A DNA stretch of 64,000 nt from Nereocystis luetkeana (taxonomy: Eukaryota; Sar; Phaeophyceae; Laminariales; Laminariaceae), in NCBI GenBank assembly GCA_031213475.1, contig JARUPZ010000030.1:745060-809059 (forward strand), in the 5' to 3' direction. This document shows positions 11,501 through 24,000 of this stretch, piece by piece; the first letter of the stretch is position 1; every line of letters starts with the position of its first letter. A program made the position numbers and the translations under genes. The notes under the pieces are model-generated. The model saw only the letters and a program-made list of their open reading frames with translations, made no database searches and had not been told where the DNA came from.

Positions 11501-14500
11501 GCCGTCGTGACGATGTCCGCCATTGCCGCCGTTGCCGCCGCTATCACCCCCCCTCCGATCACACACCCCGCAGCGTGCGGATCCTTTTCCTTCTTCTGTT
11601 CCTGCTCTTGTTCCCTTTCCTCCCCAACACGTTGCTTCGCATCTAAGCGGCCTACAGCATCAGCACGGTATACCACCGAGTGCTTGCCTTCCCCGTGCAC
11701 CGCGCCGCGCGAGAAAGACTGCGGAGCGTACCGATCTAACCGCTCGGTGCGCACGAGGTCTTCGAATTCGCACAGCACCGCGACTCTTTGCTTCGCCTCC
11801 GCCTCCATGCGTTCCTTTTGGAGCCGAAGCTCTGACGGACTAGGCCTCACCGACGTGCTGCTCCGAGACGTCGTCGCCGGCACCGCAGGCTTTAAGGACA
11901 CCCGACCCGCCACAATGGCGTCCAAAAATCCTACCGGAAGGCCTTTCGCCGCCATACCTGGATACGCGTTCGGTTCCTGTCGGCGCTCCTCCTCCTCCTC
12001 ACCTAAATTGGCGCCATGAAGGGACGTTAGACGAATAACATCACCCTCAGGGGAGATTGCAGAGGGGGCGAGAGTCTCTGCGGAGTTGGCGCCCTTCACC
12101 GGTGAATCCATTCCGCCCGACCGATGTCCTGGCGAGCTTGATGTTTGCCCCGGCGGCGCCGTGGCATCGTCGTCGTGGATGATATTTCCGTCATGGGCGA
12201 TATTTTCGTCCAGGTGGGGTACGACATCGGCCGATGGTTCACGGCTAGGAGACAACTCATGGGAGGAGCTGCCAGAGGACATCGTCGTCGGTGTCCTCGT
12301 GGCGGTTTCGCTCGAGGTTGTCTCTTCGCCCGAAGCGTTCGATTGCATCGCAGGGGTTGCGCCATTCTTGGGCCGCTTGCTGGTTGCCTTGGCCAGACGC
12401 GCTAGAGGTTCGTCGAGGCCAACGCCTGCCGTCGATGATTCTGAGTACCGCTCGCTCAAAGCTGCGACTACCGCTGCGTGCAAACTTTGCCGCACAGCGT
12501 CGTTGACAACCTGTTCAAGGACGCTTGGTTGTATAGCTCCCGCCGTAGTCGTTAAACTCGATCTCGTATAATCCTGTTCCGCCTCCGTTGATGGTGATGG
12601 GCTTCGGACTTCCTCACCAAAGGCTGCGCGTAGGTGTACCAGCAACACGTCCGATACAACTTCTTCCACGAATCGCTTCGCCTCGCCAATACTCAAGTAC
12701 CCGGAGCCCACAGCCCCCGAGTGCAATCCAATACTGCCTTCCTCCGCATCCGTGGCTGCTGTTACGCATGCTATCGAGGTGTCATTAGCTGCAACTTCCT
12801 CGACATGGCTGGCTTGCGGTATCTCCTTGTTGACGCACTGTCTCTCCATACCCCCCTCCATACCCCCATATTGCCCCGCTGCTGCACCCCCTTGAATGAC
12901 GCAACGCTCAGGCCCCACCTCTGCCGCTTGCGGTCTTGACCTTGTTGTGGTCTCGATAGTCAAGTCTGAGACGGGCTGCGGCCGCAGAAGGTGCTGCGGC
13001 AGCACGTCGTCGACAAATTTCTTGGCCGGAGCGTTTGCTTCTAAAGACGCGATAGCGGCTTCTCCTGAACGGGCATCGTCAGCCTCGGCCGAAGTTGGCA
13101 ACGTGCGCGACCCTGGGGTCGAGACCACCCCAGACGAGGCTGCGACCAGATGCGTCCGCATGCCCTTGGAAACGATTTCGTCCACGCATTTTTCTGCTCG
13201 CACTCGTGCACATTCGGGAATCTCCGTTGCTGGGTGTGTTTCTCCAGACCAAGCGACTGCTGTCCCATCGAGTGCATCTGCAGTCGTTGCAGCGGTGACA
13301 CCGGCAGCAGCAATGGCACGGTCGCCCGAGCGGGTAGTGTCGCGAGGTCCGCCGCCTTCGATGAAAGGAGCAGAAAAAATACTTTCTTCGTTTGTTCCGT
13401 GAGATGCTTCGTGCTGCCCTTGCCCGGAAGTCTCGCCGCGCGCCGTAGTTAGGAGTGAACGTTGCTGATGATCGCTTCGTTCAACGACCTCTTCCGAAGG
13501 TCGCCCATCGGGAAGCTCTTGGCCCCCAGAAGGTTCATTTTCGACTTCCGAACGGCCGCCTCCAACACCCCTCCCACGCTTACCAGAACCCTCGACCGTC
13601 CTTGGGTGCTTCCTGCCCCCGCTCGCATTCTTCCGCACTTTACGTGGCGGACAAGAAGCCGAATACCGACCTGGATAACTCTGCGATTGACCTGCAGCAG
13701 CAGCGGCAGCACTGCTACTTGCTTGCTGAGGATGAGAGCCAAGGCTTATAATTTTGCCGAATGTAGTAGCCCTGGTGAAATCTTGATTTTCTCCGTTGGT
13801 CGGCGTGGGAACACGCAATAGCGGTATCTTCCACGACTCCTGGTTCTTCTTAAAGCGCGGCAAAGGTATCCCGCGGTAGGCGTGGTCAGTCTGCGCGCGG
13901 TGGTGAGTCCCCTTGAACGTGTTCGGCTGGCCTCGCGTACGTTGGTGCAGTTTTCTCCTGTTTCTCGCAAACTTGCGTCGTTGCGCGGCATACGCCGGAA
14001 GCCGGGCCGGCAGCCCCGCCGCGAAGTTGAAAGTGCCGTCATAGAACGTGAAGTCTTCGGGCTCTCCTCCGAGGCGCTCGCCTAGGTTCTCAAATGCCTC
14101 TTCGCGCGACCGCGTGAGCTCGAAAAGCGCATCCTCGATGACACGCTGGTGGATCTTGAGGAGGGTCGGTACTCTTCTCTTCACCCCAGATTTTTTGTTG
14201 CTTCGACCGCTGCTGTTCTTGCCATTTTTGCGGCGTTTTGGGCTCGTTGCTGCTGGTGCTGGTGCTGGTGGTGCTGCTGCTGGTGATTGCGCTGCCACCG
14301 CCTCGCGCCGTACGCTGCCTGTGGTTGCCCCAGCGGCCGCAGCGGCAGCTACACCATCGCTATCATCGGGCTCGCGCTCAACGTAGAGGCTTGATTCTTG
14401 ACACGCTGGGTCGTCAATTTCCCTGCTGAATCCACTTCCGAAATCGCGCTGCGGTGCGCCGGGAACCGATATCAACAGCCCTCTCGATAACGATCCTTCT

Positions 14501-14796
14501 GGAGGCTGAACGTCATCATCACTGCTCATATGCTCAGAAAAACACGTCCTTGCGCTGCGACGTATGTAAGGGCACCCTTCTCCCGCCGGTCGGGCGTATG
14601 GGCAAGGCTTTCTGTACTTCGCTTCCCAGTCAATCTTCCCGCGGTATGCCTCGGACGACAGCCGGCAGGGAGAGTGCGGGGGCAACCACCCAGGTTTCTT
14701 TGCACTCGATTGCTGCTGGTGCTGCTGGTGCTGGTGTTGGTACTGCTGCAGTGAGGAGGAACTGGACGGCCGCGCATGCTGCGGCATCGACGACAT
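8546..14796 (-). CDS. Large protein kinase with long N-terminal extension
   Basis: Two exons, 14796-10738 and 8935-8546, joined in phase 0 (GAG/GTGAGT donor, CAG acceptor); about 1482 aa. Kinase motifs lie near the C-terminus: Gly loop GEGKHSVVY (~1035-1043), candidate beta-3 lysine in LAAKEF (~1164), HRDVKSHN catalytic loop (~1271), DLG in place of DFG (~1325), and GTSGWVAPE split by the intron and continued by YGTAADIFSFGVLIWE. The sequence is most like tyrosine-kinase-like (TKL) serine/threonine kinases of algae and protists. About 115 Ala/Thr/Val-rich residues separate the Gly loop from the lysine. The N-terminus is Ser/Gln-rich and has C65, C75, C85, H89, a CCCH-like cluster with unusual 9-9-3 spacing. 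The C-terminal tail is Ala-rich, encoded by GCA/GCT repeats. The first 1000 residues match nothing I recognise. Start chosen at the first ATG of the open frame; an upstream exon is possible. Confidence 0.85.
9306..9406. repeat. Inverted-repeat element (MITE-like) in the kinase intron
   Basis: Left arm 9306-9326 and right arm 9382-9406 are inverted copies; the core CCACTCTGACCG pairs perfectly with CGGTCAGAGTGG, extended by AAGTAT/ATACTT at the ends. It lies in the 1.8-kb intron (8936-10737). A related TACCACTCTG sequence occurs near 28579. Confidence 0.65.
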
Positions 14797-17724
14797 GGAA
14801 CACGGCTCCTTTTTGCCGACACGCCGTACACTGTTGACAGTAGTTCGTAGCTGTGGTGTCCTCCCATCGAGTTTGCTCAGCTCTGGTGGTGCCTACCACC
14901 GATGCTGTGGCGTGCACAGCAGCAGTATTTCGCCAACGTCCGCATCACCATCCTCCGACAATGATAATATCTTACGCATACAGGTACGTGTCACGGGTGT
15001 TATCGTTCAGTTCGGCGGGCGATGCGGCGTCATTAAATCGTCTCGAGGCTCGAGGTCGACCCAAAATGTTCCGTTTCGTTTTGTTTTGTTTTGTTTTTTG
15101 GAGTCACTTGCGGTTTTTGAGGTGTACAATGTACAAAATGCTTTAATTGTTAAAGATATGTGCAAGGATATCGGACACCCTCCTCGTATGGTAAGTATTC
15201 ATATATTACGTACGAGTAGTACCATACTATTACTATTAATAGTACCAGGTACAAACTACGGTTATCACACATCATACCCTGGTACAAATCAATGTCGTAC
15301 GGATTATACGGATGGCAGAGAAGCATATATATATATATATATGAGGAATACGGCTGATTTCCGGAAGGATCTTCGGTTGATATTGGAACGGCATCATCTA
15401 TCTGATATCATCAGATTCTACGCTGTATTACTATTTATTTATCTTGCCGTCCGACAATGTGCAGCATGATCTTCAGCATTGATCACTCATAACTTTCCCG
15501 AAAGAAGAACACCTCGGAAACAAAAGGAAACCCATGCACCAAGTCTACCTCCCTTCTGTGCCAACTTTAGGCTTGTCTACTCCATGTGCTGTCTTTTTGC
15601 TCCTTCCCTCTCATTACGTTCTATTCTTAAATCCTAAGCTATGCTGTCGGAAGGCAAGCATAATAATAATAATAATGTCATACGAATAATATAATACCTA
15701 CCAGGTAGACCCGAACGAATGTATGTATGCACACGACGTGCAAGATCCTGTATCCCGGAGATACGAACACTCGTACTACTGGTTCCCCGCATTCCCACCA
15801 AAAGGTTGGTGGCGTCGACTGTTGATACGTACGTACGTACGTACTATCATACCTGGTACACGATAATTTCAATTGATAATTGTGATAAGCATGTACCTGG
15901 TACATTTGAGGTGCCGCGGTTTGGCATACGGGCGCGTGTATATACTATTATTATGTGAAAAAAAACAGGATTTCTTTCTATCCACAGCCAACATATATAC
16001 CAGGTATCTCACTTTGCCCTGCTCGTGCCGAGTGTGCCTGGCAAGTAAGCATGATACTGCTGTAATACAGTACTGGGTAGTAAATAAAGCACAGCAGTAC
16101 TACTACGAGTACACGAAAACATAATTGGAATGGCATCTACGGTATATTGTCGGAAGGCAAGCATAAAAATAATTAATTAATTAAAAATTGCAGAAACGCA
16201 AAATATACGAAACACATTATGTCTGCACACCTACATCTATCTACTATTACGGGGGGGCATAGTTAATAGGACCAAATCTTGTTAGTAAAAATGGACAAAT
16301 ATGTAGTTTTTTATGTATACCATAGGTCCTATTAACTATGGTCCCCCGTAATACTACTGCTACTACTATTAATAATAATAATAATAAAAAATATTATTGC
16401 TTGCTGCTTCGTATGCTTTTTCTGCGCACATAAATACTTCCCCTGGTACATAATAAGTGCATGCTCGAGGACTGAAACACTAAGAAGACTTACGATGGAC
16501 TGACGCGTGCTTGTTTTTGTCTCCCTGCGTTCGGATCGGCGACTCATTAGATGATCCTAACCTGCCGGTATGAGATGCTCACAGGAGGATCTGTCATTAT
16601 ACTGGTACTGGGGTTTTCATTTGAGAAGGCCATCCCGTTTTTAGGATCGCCATTTGATTGTCGTATTGAAGTAACCAAGAAGACAGCAAACACGACACGC
16701 CGTTTTTTTCCAACGATGCCCTGAACTAAAAAACGGAACTTCGCGTTCTCGGTTTTATTTTACTTTCCCACCTTTTTTTGTGGTATCCTTTAAAAAATAT
16801 TATAGGTAAGGATCCAAAATGGCCATTTCCGAGATACGAAAATCCTGCAGTATTTATTTATCAGAAAACCACATTCTAGACACGAGATTGAAAATGAAAT
16901 CTACTCACGTACGTAAGGATTCAGGAAATGGACTGAGTGAAAGTGAGTGTTTGGGGCATTATTTATTGGGTCGGCTTGCGCGAAATATACGACACCTCCG
17001 AAAAAGAGATACAAGCATCACACACGTATTCAACTGATGATATATATATATATATACATATTTTATTATTTGCCTTCCGACAATGTGCAGGGCGTTATTC
17101 ATTCAAAATGAAAAAGCTGATATAATTCGTTGTCGGATTCGAGCCCAAAAATACATTGACCAAGTACAACCTCAACCTTGTGCTTAAAATTTAATGCGTA
17201 GGCGTCACTGCCTTCTGCCCTACAACCACAAGACCGAAACTCGTCTCGTCACCCCAAAGACGCTCCCGTAAAGTTGCCTTCTCAAAGCGCCCACCGCCCT
17301 TCGTATAATGTACCTACAGTACCATGAGGTACGTAGCTGTTGTCACTCTACTGTACTGCTATCGTAGAGCCAACACCCCATGCGGCTCGGCAACCCGCCG
17401 TCAATGTTGGTGCCGGCAACTCTTCCCTCGCCCCCCGCCCCCACCCCGTCCTTCCCGCCGACCGCCCCCCCCCCACCCCCCCAGAAAAAAACGGGGCCAC
17501 AGGCTACTCATGCGCCGATGTATATATCCGGACACGAGCCTCCTAGCCGGCCACCCACGTCGTCCGCACTGGCCCCCTTACCTACTGCTGTAATAGTGTT
17601 GCACATCAAGACAATTTGGTCTACTGTAGCACAACAGCACGCGCAACACAGCAGTCCTATTAGACAGAACAGCAGTAGAGCCTCAACAGTTGTAGAGCGC
17701 CAGCAGTAGAGCCTCAACACGTTT
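14797..17724. other. Intergenic region, kinase 5' side to LRR gene 3' side
   Basis: Contains TACCTGGTA/TACCAGGTA motifs (about 15242, 15698, 15848, 15893, 16000), AT dinucleotide runs (15330, 17041), a TACG run (15829-15843) and one MITE (16247-16351). A block with TTGTCGGAAGGCAAGCATAA occurs at about 15648 and 16146, and its inverse (TTGCCTTCCGACAATGTGCAG) near 17071; a shorter inverse match lies near 15440. No coding exon is supported. Confidence 0.6.
16247..16351. mobile_element. TA-flanked MITE, family M1, copy 1
   Basis: 105 bp bounded by TTACGGGGG...CCCCCGTAA inverted ends of about 28 bp, with TA on each side (16245-46, 16352-53). The interior holds the family AAACC/GGTTT and TTTTACTAACAA blocks. 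TA duplications fit a Tc1/mariner-type mobilised MITE; no transposase is present in the window. Confidence 0.85.
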
Positions 17725-18000
17725 CTACCGGGCCTCGTCCATCACCGCCCCGGCGTTCCCAGAATCGACGCCGACCGGAATACAACAGTAGCCCGATATA
17801 TATATAGACGGCAGCGCAGCAGGCCCCCAACCACCTTTCTGCTGGGCCCCGTCCAACATCGCCTCGGCTAGCTCCCAGAGCCGACACCTACGGCAATACA
17901 ACAGTCCAGTACGCACGGCAACGCAGTACAACCTTTTTTTTTACTGGGCCTCATCCATCATTGCCCCATCGTTCCCAGCGCCGGCACTACCGCTGGCGGG
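17725..18000 (-). repeat. Three tandem copies of the LRR gene's 3' coding end
   Basis: The last coding segment of the LRR gene (about 17945-18000, encoding GNDGAMMDEAQ and stop) is followed downstream by two diverged copies at about 17845-17900 and 17725-17790, encoding ELAEAMLDGAQQ and SGNAGAVMDEAR. The period is about 110 bp. Only the first is in frame with the LRR exon. Confidence 0.7.
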
Positions 18001-21000
18001 GGGGGCGTCCCCTTCTTCCGCCTTACCCTCCGCGATCGGATTGCCTCGAATCAACACCTCCACTGTCCTCGGCGACCCAACGGTCGAGGGGTCCAGCTTC
18101 CCCGTCGCGGCATCTGGTCGCCCCCAGGCGGCCTCTACATCGATCGGAAGCGAGTGGATGGAGTTGTTGGCGAGGTTGGCCTTCGAAACGATGTCGCGAA
18201 AACGGCGGGGAAGAAAATTGACGGGCGGACGGGCGGGCGGGCGGTCGCGGGCGGTTGGTCATCGGAGGGGGTTATGGGGAGGGGAAAGAAAGACATAAAA
18301 AATGTACGAGTTGATGTTTCCTGAAGCGTGGTGTCGTGTGGGGGACGGGGGGAGCGGAAGGCACAGGTGAAAATTGAGATACGCGCTAGAGAAGGAGCGT
18401 CACAGTAGCAGCAGCAGTCAGTGCGCGCGTCCATGCGTTTGTGTATGCGTGCGAGATGTGCCCAACATGGACGACCTGAACATGAAACATGAACAGCACG
18501 TTTGTGCCTACAATACAAACATGGCGCGAGAACTTCAGGCGGGGGGGAGGGGAAACTCGTCTGAACAAACTTATTAAAAACACACATGAGATCGAGGATT
18601 TCGTCGAAATCCATCCTTGCAAAGCTGTGAGTGACACATACCTCCGCAAACAAAGACGCCCTCCCTTTCGCAATCGCAACAACAACATCGCAACGCGACG
18701 TTCCGCCGCTCGCTCTATAGGAACGGCAGGCCATTAAAGCCTATTCGTGGCGCAAACAAAAACCGCTGACCGCTGGAAGTCATCCACACGCGCAGCAGTA
18801 GTTTTACGAGTTTTCATACTCACCGAGAATATAAATTCGTCACTATATACGTGCCTCACCTTAGGTTCTTTCCAAAGGACAACCAAACCACGGTCAGAGC
18901 GCAAGCGCGAGAAACAATTCCACAACGCCACAAAAAAACACGACCAGAAAAAAATGCGCGCCCGCAACAAACCCAAACCAAATCGACCCCAAAACGCCTG
19001 CAGCAAGAAAAAACACAAACCGAACCAAACCAAACCCAAAACGAGCTAGCGAATACAAGAACAAAAAAAAACAAAAAAAACGCGCCAGCATCGCAATGCA
19101 ACGTAAAGTAAATGCCATTTCTTCCTCCCATTTTTTCTTTCCTCACCTTCTTGAGGTGCAGTAGCGCGGCGAGCTCCGAGGGAACGGAGCGGAGGCGGTT
19201 CCCGTTGGCGAAGATAAACTCGAGCAGCACCAGCCGACCCAGCGCCGAGGGCAGCGACTCTAAGCGGTTGCTGCTGACACCGAGCGTTCGCAGCTCGGCC
19301 AGCCCCCCCAACTCTACCGGCAGCTCCTCTAGCTCGTTTTGCCTGATTTTCGACGAAAACAAAAAAAGAGGACCTTATATACGTATGTACGTAATATACG
19401 TATATACGTAAGAGAAGGAGGCAGCAGCGTAAGCTTTGGCCGTATGATGCGAGGGATTTCGATTCATCCCCTTTCCAGTCACATTGCAGCAACCGATGAA
19501 AAAAACTTGCGAGGTTGCAACTACAACGATTCAGCAACTCCAGCCGCAAACATCACATTGCGGCAACTGCAAACTGTAACCGCAGCACAGCTACAATACT
19601 ACAGCAGTTCCGTGGTACAGTAGTCTGTAGACCACCGTCACGGGGGGGGCCTTCGGTCGGAAAGAGGTCAACCACGCATCAGTCGACTGGGTCTTAGGGT
19701 CACAAATTGACGTCCTGTGCTTCAGGCGCCACCAACGGTCCTCGCGGAACCTGATCGGCAAGGAACCACCACACCTGTCAGCGACCACACTACTGCAGTT
19801 ACCAGCGAGAGGGTGAAACACAAGTTGTGCATTTCGTTCTTCAGACTCAGGACAAAAAAAAAAACAAGCTCATAGGATATAACTCCCCAGAAGGTACACG
19901 AAGTGGAAATATGAGTCCGCCAGTTCACGGGCGCCAGCAGCGGGTCGTTACAGCGGCAGCGGAAGCACTTGCAGTTGCTCACGAACCTCAGCAAGAGGGA
20001 CCGCAGGTGCGGCAGGTCGCCGATGGCCGCCGGCACGGCCTTGAGGTCGTTGTTGTCGAGCGCCAGGATGCGAAGCTCTGACAGGGCAGCTATGTCCGCC
20101 GGGACCTGCCACCGAGTGGTCGCGCACAACAGCGGATCGAGTACAGCAGCAGCAGCAGCAGCACGCAGCGAGTGGGAAGCAGCGAGTGGGAAGCAGCAGC
20201 AGTAGCAGTATGCAGTGAGTGGGCAGCAGCAGTACGTAGTGGGTAGGCAGCAGCAGCAGCAGCAGCAGCAGTACGCAGTGACTGGGAACCATCGTTAGTG
20301 GGGGAGCCGTGCTCGGCGCATGGATGTCGATGACGTCGATGGTAATAGTGGGCGGAAGCGAGCGGACATCGCCAAGATAACCGAAACGAAAGTAAGCGCA
20401 AGGGCGGTGCCGTACGTAGTGCACCCAAAACAGCCCAAACACGCCACGTGCGGCCCCCACGACGCCGCGATTTTCCTAGAAAAAACAGAAGAGAAAACAA
20501 AAAAACAGAGAGGCTTTCAGGCTAGAGTGGGGAGGCTATCGATCGCAAGCAAAGCAGTGTGCAATGCCGCCCATACTCGCACTCTGCCGCCCAAATGAAG
20601 CTTTTTTTTCTACGAGTGCAGTCAGCTGTGCAGCATTCGCAAGCCGGTGGATCCCAACTCCAGGGTTAGCTACCGCGGTATGAATACCGCGATGTACTGC
20701 TGGGCACATTCCAGAACATACGTTGTGGCGCGGACACCTACCAGCCATTGAATGACGCCATTCGGCGGCTACCCTCGTACAACGCGTGCTGCGCTCGCTT
20801 GTGATATAGCCGGTGAACCCCGTCTTTCCAGCGCGTCACCTCAATCACTTGGACGCTTGCGCGCGCTCACTTACAACACGTCACCGCCCTTACCTCCGAT
20901 ATTCGATTTCCGCTCAGGCGTAGCTCCTGAAGCCGCCTGGGAAAGCAAAACCCGAACAAAGCAAAATCAGAGCCCGGGGGGTGAGACATGGGAGGCACAG

Positions 21001-24000
21001 TTCAAGGAGGTCTTACTTCCGAGGCGACGACGAGATCCTCCCCGAGCGGAACCGTCCAAATATTTTCTCCACGGAGCCCTCTCATCTTTCGCCCTTGGGC
21101 CGTCTCTTCAATTTACTATTCCTATCAGATTCTCTTAACTTGTGCACCATAATTTTGATGAGACGTCGCGAAGCCCGGATTTCTGTACGCGCAACCACTC
21201 TCTCACCACAGGTGGGCCGTCGTGCCCAGCATTCCGAAGTGATGAATGCAACGAAAGTAAAAACCTCACAAGATTATGACATCCCTCGACAGAGACACGC
21301 AAGCACACGTATAACATCAAATACATAGGGCATCCCGAAGCGCTGAAGCAGCGCGTACACAAATCATACGCACAGCCACTAATGCGAGTGACGCCGAGTG
21401 GCTACGCTTGCAAACACACACACCCACGGACGGGCGATCGGCGACATCGCGATGATCGCGACGCTTGTGGCGTGCACGTCTTCGTACACAGCAACAACTC
21501 ACCTAAGGTGCAGAACCGATCGCGGGAAGTCGGTGATGGCGTTGTCGTCAGCCCAAAGAGTCTCCAACGTCTCCACCTGAGCCAGAAACGTAATAATCGT
21601 GCGTTTAACAAAGAATGAAGACCCAGCGGTACTAGCATTTCCGTCCAGATTGTCTTTTAGTTGATACACATTCGTTTCGTACGAGTTGTACGTACGACTA
21701 TCTTTTTTTAGTTGGGATATGCTGCCGAACACAATACGCGGCGAGACTATGTTCGTGTGAGTCCGGTTGTTCCTTCCTCTTCGTACAGCTGGACGTCTGA
21801 CTCGCTTTTATCGGGAAGATGTTTCCAGCACCACGGAGTGGCCAACCCACCATCACACACACGTGTCAGGGCGTACCAGGTATACGTTACTGCTGTAGAA
21901 CTGATTGCCCCGTCGGTGGCGTACCAGGTATACGTTACTGCTGTAGAACTGATTGCCCCGCCGGTACGTACGATACAACATCACGTGAAGCACGTCGATG
22001 TACCCGTGGCGTGTGCATCTTTTACCGAGATGACCAAGCAGTCGTTACGCCTACCTCGACGAGCGACCACTCTTCTCGATCCTTTCGGGGCAACTTGCGG
22101 CCCGTCCCGTCTTGGGGACGAACCAGTCAGAATCTAAGGAACTTGTCCCCAATACGGGACTGACTGCAATTCGCCCTGAAAGGAAGGGTTAAACTTAGTT
22201 TCCCTTCACAGTTTTTCCAATTTTTGGCCACGCAAGCGCGCCTTTTCGGCCCCAATTTCGACTTCTCACAATCATCACAAAAAGTTCTACATATTCACGC
22301 GGTGCCACCTCTGCATCTATATTCTCACCGACCCGCACTTCTAGCAACCGCGGGGGCGCTACAGTACAGTGAGTACGTGTCAGGTACAGTGACTGCTGCC
22401 CTGTTTTTCAGCACGCAAACGCCACCGAGTTACCCCTGATGCCCCAGAGCGCTTACTATAGCACTATCGTGAAGGTGTTACCTACTAAGCTACTGGTATA
22501 GGGGTAAACTATCGATCGATTGCCCAGCCCAGGGTAATCCTTACAACACTCTCCCCCCCTCTGAAAGGCGGGATCTTGGGGGCATCGGTATCGTATACCT
22601 GGCACGGCCGCACGGTGACCTACCCGCTTCGTTTCAATACCTGGGGAACCAGGGAGATATCTGTGTTCAGGGACGCACACGCAAGCGCTTCTACAAAAGA
22701 AACGTTCGGAGTGAGATTTGAACCCGGGTCCTCGACGACGTCAAATGTGAAGGTGTTACCTACTGAGCTATAGGGGCGAAATAACGATCGATTCCCCAGC
22801 CCAGGGTAATCCTTGTAACACCATAGTCTGGTCTACTGTTGTCTACACCGCCGGTAACGGGCAGAAAACAACATTTATGTTGAACACTAGAAACGAACAG
22901 ATGCAATCGAGAAACAAATGACGGGCTGCACACCACCAACGTCTGCCGAAACCAAAACAACGCCGCACCTTGCCCAGCTCTGGAGGCAGAGACTTGAGCT
23001 GATTGCGCCCCAGGTTAAGGTGCTTAAGCGGTGTGGCCGACAGGGCCCCGATACTCTGTTTCAGGATCAGCAACCCGGCCGGGGGCGAGGGCGGGGGGGC
23101 GAAGGGCACAGGCAAGTGAGAGGCCCCTTTGAGCGCATGGATAATCCGTCCGAACGGGCATGCAAGACAAATCAAATACTCTACACCATACGAGTAGTAG
23201 TAGCAGCAGCATCGGGTGATCTAAGAAAAAAGGACGCTGGGATGAAATGCAAGGAAGGAAGGAAGGAAGGGAGGAAGGGAGGAAGGGAGAAAAGGAGGAA
23301 GAAAGGAAGGCAGGAAGGAAGGAAGTAAATATAGGAAGGGAGGAAGGAAGGAAGGGAGGAAGGAAGGAAGGGAGGAAGGAAGGAAGTAAATATAGGAAGG
23401 GAGGAAGGAAGGGAGGGAGGAAGGAAGGGAATAAGGGGTAGGCTATACAAGGCTGAATGCAGCGCTATATTCGCTGCAGCAGCCGCCGAAGAAAAGCGAG
23501 GGGCGCGAATACGGCGCCGCGCGTTTGCGTCGCGAAGGAAAGAGAGGGGCACATCGCTGAACTGTTGGACTACAGACTAATTTTACGTCCGGACTAGAAA
23601 GAAAGCGGCCGTGAATGGGAGACGGACACTTTTTCGTGCTTTGCACTATTAATAGGACACGCTACGTTTGCCGGAAGCCATGGTGTGCACGATACATACA
23701 AAACTGGTTTCGCAAATTCGTTCTGTATTTTGGTTCAGTGCCAGCCAAACCGCCACCACGTGGCGTGCCCGCTCAACAGAACCCGTCCTTAGTGCCTGGT
23801 GCTACACACCAGGTGTGTACTCGCACGAGTATGTTACAGCTGTTACAGGGGAACACAGTAATCAGAACCACATCATGGTGTGTACGCATGCGGGGACAAC
23901 GTGCTTCTCGGGTCCATCCTGGGTTCTGCTTACTGTCCATATACACAAGGCGCCTCGCGTAGCGGGCGGCGTAGCGGGCGGTGCCGCCCGCTACGCTCGC

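Noticed and set aside
22700..22815. Functional tRNA on the minus strand
   Set aside because: D-arm and T-arm consensus sequences are present, but the D-stem and acceptor do not pair, and a related broken copy lies nearby; kept as a tRNA-like repeat only.
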